Source: Thermoplasmata archaeon
Lineage (GTDB): Archaea; Thermoplasmatota; Thermoplasmata; Lutacidiplasmatales; UBA184
NCBI GenBank assembly: GCA_030038885.1
Contig: JASHQY010000178.1
Coordinates: forward strand, 1 to 9,012
Direction of reading: 5' to 3'
Length of the DNA: 9,012 nucleotides
A model generated the notes under the pieces. That model did not search any database and was not told the origin of the DNA. It was given only the letters and a program-made list of their open reading frames with translations. The translations under genes and the position numbers were made by a program. This document shows, piece by piece, positions 1 through 4,987 of this stretch (positions within the stretch are counted from its first letter, which is position 1; the number at the start of each line of letters is the position of its first letter).

Positions 1-2
1 GG

Positions 3-482
3 ATCGCGTTCGTCCTCCCGGTGCTCACGAGCGCGTTTGCCTACAACCTGCCCCCGGGCAAGTACGCTGTCGGCAGCGGGGTCGGGATGGCGTTCCGTCA
101 GTTCGGCTCCGTGATCGGAGCGGCGCTGGCCATCTCCTCCCTTACTTCCCTGGGGAACGGGCTCGCCCCGTACCGGCAGATCTGGCTCCTGACGATCTTC
201 GCCGGCCTCGGAGCGAGTCTCTTGGGCATCGGTCTTACCCGGCCATCGGAGCTCCGCTCGATCGTCGACCACGGGGAACGGCGTAGCGCGAACCCCGCGT
301 CGCCCGCGGCGCTCGACCGGCGGGCAGCGCCGCGAGAGGCGTCGTGCGAGCCCGGGTGCTCCGCCGAACCGATGCCGAACCTTGCACGGGGGGAACGCTC
401 GCGCGATCCGGTCGGAGGGCGGAGCCTCCCGAGCCGTCCGATCGAAGGGTACGAAGCGACCGGGTCCGCGCCCTCTCGCTGA
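3..482 (+). CDS. MFS transporter, DHA2-like, C-terminal fragment (5' end outside window)
   Basis: The open frame runs in from the left edge, so only the last part of the gene is present. The visible protein begins with a hydrophobic helix, then a stretch with G-S-G-V-G-M-A-F-R-Q-F-G-S-V-I-G-A-A-L. That pattern is typical of the late transmembrane helices of 14-helix DHA2 (EmrB/QacA-type) drug:proton antiporters. A final helix (I-W-L-L-T-I-F-A-G-L-G-A-S-L-L-G-I-G-L) follows. These proteins sit in the cytoplasmic membrane and export drugs or metabolites with the proton gradient; the substrate cannot be told from this piece. After the last helix there is an unusually long polar tail of about 75 residues rich in Arg, Pro, Ser and Ala, ending at a TGA at 480-482. 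The tail may be lineage-specific, or reading through after an unrecognised frameshift. The superfamily assignment is fairly safe; the DHA2 subgroup is inferred from the FRQFG motif. Confidence 0.7.
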   Translation: MAFVLPVLTSAFAYNLPPGKYAVGSGVGMAFRQFGSVIGAALAISSLTSLGNGLAPYRQIWLLTIFAGLGASLLGIGLTRPSELRSIVDHGERRSANPASPAALDRRAAPREASCEPGCSAEPMPNLARGERSRDPVGGRSLPSRPIEGYEATGSAPSR

Positions 483-596
483 GGGGGCGCGCGGTTCGGT
501 GCGAAGTGCCGCCGATTCCGAATCTCGCCAAATCTCGGGAGAAATCGGTCGCTCGGAACACCTCCGCGCTCGTTCCCGCACACTTCCTCACGGCAG

Positions 597-604
597 GATT
601 AACT
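597..604 (+). promoter_or_regulatory. Candidate TATA box for the AALTK-repeat gene
   Basis: GATTAACT is an A/T-rich island in otherwise GC-rich DNA, centred about 53 nt before the ATG at 653. An archaeal start site 25-27 nt downstream would leave a leader of roughly 26 nt carrying a G-rich stretch (GGGGGA, 641-646) 6-7 nt before the ATG that might serve in ribosome binding. The placement is inference from spacing only. Confidence 0.35.
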
Positions 605-652
605 ACCGTCCCGCGCTTCGCTACCCTTGGTGGCAACACCGGGGGACCGAGC

Positions 653-1081
653 ATGATCTTGGGAATGGCGGAAGTGGAAGCGGCGGGAAGGGCGGCACAG
701 ATGGCAGCGGTTCACGCGGCCGCGTCGATGCAGGCGCTGGCGTCGATGAAGACCGCGCTTGTGGCGACCGCGGCGCTGACCAAGGCCGCGTTGACCAAGG
801 TGGCCCTGACGAAGCTCGCGCTGACCAAGGCGGCCCTGACGAAGGCCGCGCTGACCAAGGCCGCGCTGACCAAGGCGGCCCTCACCAAGGCAGCCCTGAC
901 CAAGGCAGCCCTCACCAAGGCCGCGCTGACGAAGGCAGCCCTGACCAAGGCGGCGCTCACGAAGGCCTCCTTGACCAAGGCCGCGGCGACGAAGGCCTCG
1001 CTCACCAAGGCCGCGTCGACCAAGGCGGCTCTGACCAAGGCCGCCGCTACGAAGGCGGCCGTGACGGCCACCATGGCCTAG
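653..1081 (+). CDS. Ala/Thr/Lys-rich tandem pentapeptide-repeat protein, function unknown
   Basis: The predicted protein has 142 residues. Residues 1-39 are a Met/Ala-rich leader containing the only two acidic residues (E7, E9). Residues 40-139 are twenty consecutive five-residue units with consensus A-A-L-T-K. Thr is kept in all 20 units, Lys in 19, and Leu in 16; the last six are the most degenerate (AAATK, ASLTK, AASTK, ending AAVTA). The protein is strongly basic with no Cys, Trp, Tyr, Phe or Pro. I chose the ATG at 653 because the frame further upstream has no repeat character and overlaps the transporter gene. The frame is supported by repeat-to-repeat variation falling on synonymous bases (GCG/GCC/GCA, CTG/CTC/TTG, ACC/ACG). 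I do not recognise the family. Two readings are possible: a basic Ala/Lys DNA-binding tail as in histone H1-like proteins, or a variant of the A(D/N)LxX pentapeptide beta-helix with Ala for Asp/Asn and Lys for Gly. Neither is proven. Confidence 0.7.
   Translation: MILGMAEVEAAGRAAQMAAVHAAASMQALASMKTALVATAALTKAALTKVALTKLALTKAALTKAALTKAALTKAALTKAALTKAALTKAALTKAALTKAALTKASLTKAAATKASLTKAASTKAALTKAAATKAAVTATMA
770..1069 (+). repeat. 15-bp tandem repeat, 20 units, coding for A-A-L-T-K
   Basis: Twenty direct repeats of 15 bp with consensus GCSGCSCTGACCAAG (S = G or C) lie head to tail without spacers. Differences between units are mostly single wobble-base changes. Because 15 is a multiple of three, every reading frame through the array repeats every five residues, and long open frames arise on both strands as by-products. 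Confidence 0.9.
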
Positions 1082-1105
1082 GCGAGCGCAGCGGTCCTCG
1101 GGAAG

Positions 1106-1132
1106 CGGCGGACCGGCGTACGCCGGCCGCCG
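1106..1132. terminator. Strong GC hairpin between convergent genes
   Basis: A perfect 14-bp palindrome, CCGGCGTACGCCGG (1113-1126), is extended by CGGCGG (1106-1111) and CCGCCG (1127-1132) with a single bulged A at 1112. This gives a stem of about 11-12 bp around a short loop. It lies 25 nt after the stop of the repeat gene and before the 3' end of the opposing regulator gene, so it could limit read-through in both directions. There is no T-run, so intrinsic termination is uncertain; mRNA 3'-end protection or a palindromic protein site is also possible. Confidence 0.45.
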
Positions 1133-1228
1133 TGGGTCCCTCGCCCCGGGTCGCACCGATCGGGACGTCCGACCGGCCGATCCGGTGGCGGGCCGTATCG
1201 CGGCCGGGGTCAGGCTGTGGCGACCCGG

Positions 1229-2188
1229 TCACGATCGTCGATGCACGTGCTCGGCGATCCGCTCGGTGAACCAAGTGGGGTAGCTGGCCGAACCCAGCGG
1301 AAAGGTCCGTCGAACCCGCACGACCCGCTCCGCTCCCGCGAACCTACGGAGGAAGCGTTCGAGGATCGTCGGCGCGTCGGCCGGCACGAGCCCCGCGACG
1401 ATCGTCGCAGTATCCTCGGGCCGAAGGCCGAAGCCGTCGGGGGCGACCGGCATCCAGGCCGGCGCCTCCGAGGAGATCCAACGGACGACCGCTTCGCGGT
1501 CTCGAGAGTTCTCGATCTCCGCCGAGACGTACGCGAGCGGGAACTCCTCCGAACTCGGGCCGTGCGTCCACCAGCACGCACGGGCATCGGCCAGCTGGTG
1601 GTAGCACCGCGCCGCGGTCTTGAGGCTGATCCCCACGTCCTCGGCGATTTCGCCGAACGTGGCCTCCGGACGGCGTCGGACGCACTCGAGGACCTTCCAG
1701 TCGAGCGGCGAGAGCTCCCGGTCGCAGGCCGGTAGGTAGTACGGTTGCGGCGTCGGTGGCCGCGGCGCCGCCACGAGGCGGCCGAGCAACGCCGCGGAGC
1801 GGGCGGCGGTCGCCGCGCTGTCGGCCACGAAGTGGACCCCGATCTTCCGCTGGTCCTCGTCGAGGATATCGCGGGTGAAGATCACCCCGTCGACCAGAGC
1901 CAGGTCGCGGAGGATCCGGTCCACCTCCCCCGGTTGCCGGACCAAGAGGTCCGCTACGAAGACGTGCTGGCCGAAGAGCGCCGGGTTCGGAAGGACGGCG
2001 CGGTCCCGCAGGAACCCGCGCTCGGTCAGATGGAGGAGGCGGGCCCGCACCCCGCTCTCGCTGATCCCGACGCGTTCGGCGATCTCCCGGGGAGAGACCA
2101 GCGGGTCGATCACGCGCCGCCCGGCCCAGAACCGCGCCTCTCCGCCGGGCGAGAGGAACCGGTAGATCGCGAAGTCGAGGCCGTCCAT
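1229..2188 (-). CDS. Tandem winged-helix (Lrp/AsnC-like) transcriptional regulator
   Basis: The protein has 319 residues built as two similar halves. Residues ~33-60 (S-P-R-E-I-A-E-R-V-G-I-S-E-S-G-V-R-A-R) form a clear helix-turn-helix. It is followed by an alpha/beta stretch (L-F-G-Q-H-V-F-V-A-D-L-L-V, then V-D-G-V-I-F-T-R-D) that resembles the effector-binding half of Lrp/AsnC proteins. After a Pro-rich linker at ~140-152, a second helix-turn-helix at ~163-200 (T-F-G-E-I-A-E-D-V-G-I-S-L-K-T-A-A-R) is followed by a second alpha/beta region. Such twin-HTH proteins act as cytoplasmic DNA-binding regulators in archaea; the target and ligand are unknown. The ATG at 2188 has no Shine-Dalgarno-like sequence, but a TATA-like box lies about 36 nt upstream, so a very short leader is likely. 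It lies 147 bp downstream of the cNMP-binding gene on the same strand. The HTH call is firm; the Lrp-like relationship is moderate. Confidence 0.8.
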   Translation of the reverse strand: MDGLDFAIYRFLSPGGEARFWAGRRVIDPLVSPREIAERVGISESGVRARLLHLTERGFLRDRAVLPNPALFGQHVFVADLLVRQPGEVDRILRDLALVDGVIFTRDILDEDQRKIGVHFVADSAATAARSAALLGRLVAAPRPPTPQPYYLPACDRELSPLDWKVLECVRRRPEATFGEIAEDVGISLKTAARCYHQLADARACWWTHGPSSEEFPLAYVSAEIENSRDREAVVRWISSEAPAWMPVAPDGFGLRPEDTATIVAGLVPADAPTILERFLRRFAGAERVVRVRRTFPLGSASYPTWFTERIAEHVHRRS

Positions 2189-2220
2189 GGTGGAGTGCGC
2201 AGAGGTGAGGCGGCGGCCCC

Positions 2221-2228
2221 TCTATAGA
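2221..2228 (-). promoter_or_regulatory. Candidate TATA box for the twin-HTH regulator
   Basis: TCTATAGA, itself a perfect palindrome, is centred 36 nt upstream of the ATG at 2188. The implied transcription start is about 10 nt before the ATG, consistent with the absence of a ribosome-binding motif there. Confidence 0.5.
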
Positions 2229-2335
2229 TGGTTCGGCGCCCGTCGCGGGCTCCCGGCGTCGTCGCCCCGACCCCCCCCGCCGTGCGGTCTGCGGAGCGGC
2301 ACGAGGACGCGGTGGGCGAGACCGCTCGGGCTCGG

Positions 2336-2776
2336 TCAGTTCTCGATCGCGCGGTTCGCCGCCCGCAACCGGCGGCTCATCTCTTCGAGAATGCGCAAGA
2401 CGACCGACGGTTCGCTGGACGCGAAGCCCCAGAACTCCCACTTCGAGAGCGCGACCAGCTTCGACGGCTGCACCGTCACGACGTCCGCGGAGCGCGGCAG
2501 ATCGTCGAACAACGACATCTCGCCGAAGAACTGGCCGACCCCGAGTCGAGCGAGGCGGTGCTCGCCGCGGCGGACCTCCGCGGCGCCCTCGAGGATCAGG
2601 TAGAGTCCGTTGCCCCGGTCGCCCCGCTTGACGACGGTCTTGCCCGCGTCGTAGCCGACGACCTTCGCCCACTTCGCGAGCGACTTCAGCTGGCTCGGCG
2701 ACAGCGCTCCGAGGATCGAGACCTTCTTCAGTCGCGTCACCAACTGGCTCGTGGGGAATTCGACCGGTCCCGGCAT
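2336..2776 (-). CDS. Stand-alone cyclic-nucleotide-binding-domain protein
   Basis: This 146-residue protein consists almost entirely of one cNMP-binding (CAP-type) beta-roll. An N-terminal helix region is followed by the K-R-G-D-R-G-N-G-L-Y-L-I-L-E-G turn (residues ~50-64). The phosphate-binding cassette is G-Q-F-F-G-E-M-S-L-F-D-D-L-P-R-S-A-D-V (81-99). Within it E86 and R95 match the residues that contact ribose and phosphate in CAP-type domains, so ligand binding looks possible. A C-terminal helix (L-R-I-L-E-E-M-S-R-R-L-R-A-A-N-R) ends the protein with no helix-turn-helix, unlike CRP. It therefore probably acts as a sensor through a partner rather than by binding DNA itself. The frame is open much further upstream, but the ATG at 2776 is chosen because homology starts just after it and a TATA-like box sits about 28 nt ahead, implying a leaderless mRNA. 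The next gene downstream on the same strand is the twin-HTH regulator, a conceivable partner (inference). Confidence 0.85.
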   Translation of the reverse strand: MPGPVEFPTSQLVTRLKKVSILGALSPSQLKSLAKWAKVVGYDAGKTVVKRGDRGNGLYLILEGAAEVRRGEHRLARLGVGQFFGEMSLFDDLPRSADVVTVQPSKLVALSKWEFWGFASSEPSVVLRILEEMSRRLRAANRAIEN

Positions 2777-2797
2777 CCGGGGGGTCGACTTTCTCCC

Positions 2798-2815
2798 GGG
2801 ATTAATACGTATCCC
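2798..2815 (-). promoter_or_regulatory. TATA-like box inside a GGGAT...ATCCC inverted repeat
   Basis: ATTAATA (2801-2807) is the most A/T-rich spot in this intergenic region and lies at leaderless spacing from the ATG at 2776. It is embedded in GGGAT (2798-2802) and ATCCC (2811-2815), which are reverse complements. A dimeric regulator bound there would cover the TATA box. The promoter call rests on spacing; the operator idea is speculative. Confidence 0.45.
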
Positions 2816-2963
2816 ACGAGGGCCCGCGATGGACCGGTCCGGTCCGCCGGGGGGGAGGGAATCTCGCCCGCGGAACCCGGTGCCGGCCCGGCGGGGCACC
2901 CGCGCGTTCGTGCGGCTCGGCGCCCGGCTCCGGTCGGTTCGCAGTGCGGGAGGGACATCGGTC

Positions 2964-2973
2964 ATGAAATACC
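2964..2973 (+). promoter_or_regulatory. Candidate TATA-like element for the MBL-fold hydrolase gene
   Basis: ATGAAATACC is an A/T-rich island about 48 nt before the GTG at 3017. A start site about 26 nt downstream would fall near 2995, just ahead of the AGGAG motif. The rest of the 240-bp intergenic stretch 2777-3016 shows no gene that I can support. Confidence 0.3.
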
Positions 2974-3000
2974 CCTTCCCTGTTCGGCAGCGGCAGGCCC

Positions 3001-3005
3001 AGGAG
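3001..3005 (+). promoter_or_regulatory. Ribosome-binding site supporting the GTG start at 3017
   Basis: AGGAG lies 11 nt before GTG 3017. It supports that start over the long upstream open frame, whose translation has no resemblance to an MBL protein before this point. Confidence 0.45.
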
Positions 3006-3016
3006 CGATCCGACCC

Positions 3017-3757
3017 GTGAAACTCACGTTCCTTGGCACGGGCGCCGGCAACTTCCGGGGCAGCGGCCGCCAGATGTCCGGCGCGCTGGTCGACGGGCTG
3101 CTGCTCGACTGCGGGGCCGGGACCACCGCCCGCCTGTACGACGCAGCGCTGTACGACAGCGTGGAGGCCGTGCTGATCTCCCATCTGCACACGGACCACC
3201 TCGCCGGTCTCTTCGACTTCCTCCTGCACACGCTGATCTCCGGACGGAAGCGACCGCTGACGGTCCTCTCTCCGCCGGGCCTCGCCCCGATCCTCCGGGG
3301 GATGAACGCGGTCGGGGCGATGGTCAAGGACCCGGCCGAGCTCTACGACTTCCGCCTCGTCGAGGACCTCCGTCCGGACGTGACGATCGGGCCGTGGCAC
3401 GTTCAGGGGATCCCGATGCACCACACGATCTACGATCTCGGGTACCTCCTCACGTCCGAGCGACGGACGCTGTTCTACACCGGGGACACCCGGCCGCCCT
3501 CGTCGCCCGACGGGGTGCGCGCGGACGTCGTGATCCACGAGGCGACGTTCGCCGACCGGGAGGGCGCGATCGCGCACGAGTACGGTCATTCCACCGGCTC
3601 CCAGGCGGCGCTCGCCGCCGCTCGGATGGGCGCCCGCCAGCTGTTCCTGACGCACATCGAGAGCCGGGAGGGCGCGGACGCGGAGATCCTGCGCGAGGCC
3701 CGCGCGGTCTTCCCGGAGACGACGCTCACCGAGGACCGAGCTCAGTACGAGATCTGA
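3017..3757 (+). CDS. Metallo-beta-lactamase-fold hydrolase, RNase Z-like
   Basis: The 246-residue protein opens with M-K-L-T-F-L-G-T-G-A-G, the usual start of the RNase Z/ElaC branch. It carries the metal-binding motif S-H-L-H-T-D-H-L-A-G-L (H56, H58, D60, H61). H135 or H136, D157 in T-G-D-T, H-E-A-T-F (173-177), G-H-S-T-G (190-194) and L-T-H-I-E (H213) follow. These are the residues expected for two bound zinc ions and hydrolysis of a phosphodiester. RNase Z cuts the 3' trailer of pre-tRNA, which would fit the CCA-adding enzyme nearby. However, typical RNase Z proteins are about 300 residues. Here only about 20 residues separate the H135/H136 motif from D157, so the usual insert is absent, and I see no Gly/Pro-rich tRNA-gripping arm. 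It may be a related phosphodiesterase or phosphonate-type MBL enzyme. Fold and metal site are firm; substrate is uncertain. Confidence 0.8.
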   Translation: MKLTFLGTGAGNFRGSGRQMSGALVDGLLLDCGAGTTARLYDAALYDSVEAVLISHLHTDHLAGLFDFLLHTLISGRKRPLTVLSPPGLAPILRGMNAVGAMVKDPAELYDFRLVEDLRPDVTIGPWHVQGIPMHHTIYDLGYLLTSERRTLFYTGDTRPPSSPDGVRADVVIHEATFADREGAIAHEYGHSTGSQAALAAARMGARQLFLTHIESREGADAEILREARAVFPETTLTEDRAQYEI

Positions 3758-3787
3758 CGGGACCGCGCTCGGGCGGGCCCGGTCCCG
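3758..3787 (+). terminator. Hairpin immediately after the MBL hydrolase stop codon
   Basis: CGGGACCG (3758-3765) and CGGTCCCG (3780-3787) form a perfect 8-bp stem with a 14-nt GC-rich loop, starting at the base after the TGA. It sits between convergent genes. No T-run follows, so it is a 3'-end structure candidate rather than a proven terminator. Confidence 0.4.
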
Positions 3788-3826
3788 GATCCACGAGCCC
3801 GTCGGGCGACGCGCCGACGCGCGGCG

Positions 3827-4894
3827 TCAGGCCACCGGTGTCGCGAACGTCGGAACGTACTCGGAGGAGAGCCGCCCGACCATGGGGATCGTGTGCCCGC
3901 ACGCGCGGCAGCGGTTCTGCTCGTCGAGATGCCAGCCCTGGATCGTGAAGCCGTAGCGCCGCACGGCGATCGCCCCGCATCCCGGGCAGTACGTGTGCTC
4001 GAGCGGATGGCCCCACACGTTGCCGAGGTAGGCGTACTCGAGGCCCTCCTCCTTGAGGATCGAGTGCAGCTGCTCGAGCGTGCGGATCGGCGTCTCGGGG
4101 AGATCCATCATCTTGTAGTCCGGATGGAACCTCAGAAGGTGGAACGGGGTCGACGGCCCGAGCTGGTCGACGACGTACCGGGCGAGCCGGCGGGTCGCCT
4201 CGGCGGAGTCCCCGACCTCCGGCACGATCAGGTCCGTGACCTCGACGTGCACTCCCCGCTCCTTCAGGTCCCGCATCGTGGATAGGATCGGCTCCGGACC
4301 CTTCGCGGTGATGTACTTCCGCAGGAACCCGGGCTCGCCGCTGCCCTTGAAGTCGACGCTGACGGCGTCCAGCCGGGTCCCCAGCACCGCGACCGCCTCC
4401 GGCGTCATGTAGCCGTTCGTGACGAAGTTCGTGAACAGCCCCGCCCGGTGCGCCTCCTGCGCCACGTCCATCGCGTACTCGAGGAAGATCGTCGGTTCGT
4501 TGTAGGTGAACGTGATCCCCTGGCACCCGTAGCGCTCCGCGCCCGCCACCGCGGCCTTCGGCGGGAGGGGCCGCCCCACGACCAGGTGCTCCTGGGAGAT
4601 CTCCGCGTTCTGGCAGTAGAGGCACCGCCAGTTGCAGCCGACCGTGCCGATCGAGTAGACCCGGGCGCCCGGACGGAAGTGCGAGAGCGGCTTCTTCTCG
4701 ACGGGGTCGACCTGGACGGCCGCGGCGCGTCCGTACGAGAGGAGCCGGAGCTGACCGCCCTCGTTCTTGCGCACGAAGCAGAATCCGTGGCCTCCCTCGG
4801 GGATCGTGCAGTACCGGGCGCACGCGGTGCACCGCACCTTCCCGCCGTCCAGCGGTTCGAACAGGGAGGCCGGGTGCCCTTCCGGGAGCGGCAT
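3827..4894 (-). CDS. amrS: AmmeMemoRadiSam-system radical SAM enzyme
   Basis: This 355-residue protein has three cysteine-rich parts. An N-terminal zinc-ribbon-like block holds C22, C25, C29 and C39 (C-T-A-C-A-R-Y-C...G-F-C). The radical SAM motif C-N-W-R-C-L-Y-C (C87, C91, C94) binds the 4Fe-4S cluster that cleaves S-adenosylmethionine. A C-terminal ribbon holds C303, C306, C329 and C332. Y-N-E-P-T-I-F and V-S-V-D-F-K-G-S-G-E-P are typical of the pyruvate-formate-lyase-activase-like family that is repeatedly found with AMMECR1 and MEMO1 homologues in prokaryotes. The substrate of that system is not established to my knowledge. Neither AMMECR1 nor MEMO1 lies in this window. The gene is divergent from the CCA enzyme gene and convergent with the MBL hydrolase gene, 69 bp apart. 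The ATG at 4894 fits the family start, just before the Cys block. No ribosome-binding motif is evident. The family call is confident; the specific function is open. Confidence 0.88.
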   Translation of the reverse strand: MPLPEGHPASLFEPLDGGKVRCTACARYCTIPEGGHGFCFVRKNEGGQLRLLSYGRAAAVQVDPVEKKPLSHFRPGARVYSIGTVGCNWRCLYCQNAEISQEHLVVGRPLPPKAAVAGAERYGCQGITFTYNEPTIFLEYAMDVAQEAHRAGLFTNFVTNGYMTPEAVAVLGTRLDAVSVDFKGSGEPGFLRKYITAKGPEPILSTMRDLKERGVHVEVTDLIVPEVGDSAEATRRLARYVVDQLGPSTPFHLLRFHPDYKMMDLPETPIRTLEQLHSILKEEGLEYAYLGNVWGHPLEHTYCPGCGAIAVRRYGFTIQGWHLDEQNRCRACGHTIPMVGRLSSEYVPTFATPVA

Positions 4895-4987
4895 GGAGGT
4901 CCCGGGAAACTAGACGTCGCGACCGAATGAAGTCTCGCTCCGCGCCCCAGCCGAAGGTTCATCTTCCCGGTGGCGTCCCGGTGGCCG
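4895..4987. promoter_or_regulatory. Divergent promoter region, radical SAM gene / CCA enzyme gene
   Basis: This short stretch must hold both promoters. CGAATGAAG (4924-4932) is centred about 34 nt from the radical SAM ATG on the minus strand. TTCATCTT (4958-4965) is about 26 nt from the ATG at 4988 on the plus strand, the spacing of a leaderless transcript. Both are weak A/T islands, judged only by composition and distance. Confidence 0.25.

Noticed and set aside
770..1069. CRISPR array or noncoding minisatellite
   Set aside because: Units are 15 bp with no spacers, and variation follows codon positions, so a coding repeat explains it.
712..1074. Minus-strand frame with A-A-L-V-R/S repeats opposite the AALTK gene
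   Set aside because: It is the mirror of the 15-bp array. Its wobble changes alter residues (Leu/Phe, Ser/Arg), whereas the plus frame stays constant.
1344..2672. Long minus-strand frame spanning the regulator and cNMP-binding genes
   Set aside because: Arg/Pro-rich shadow in another frame of two recognisable genes, with no domain resemblance.
2777..3016. Possible small genes in the intergenic stretch between the cNMP-binding and MBL genes
   Set aside because: Short open frames exist on both strands but are Arg/Pro/Gly-rich and lack start signals; the promoter elements explain the visible structure.
4851..4866. T-loop-like GGTTCGAA suggesting a tRNA
   Set aside because: It lies inside the radical SAM coding region and no cloverleaf partner arms are present.
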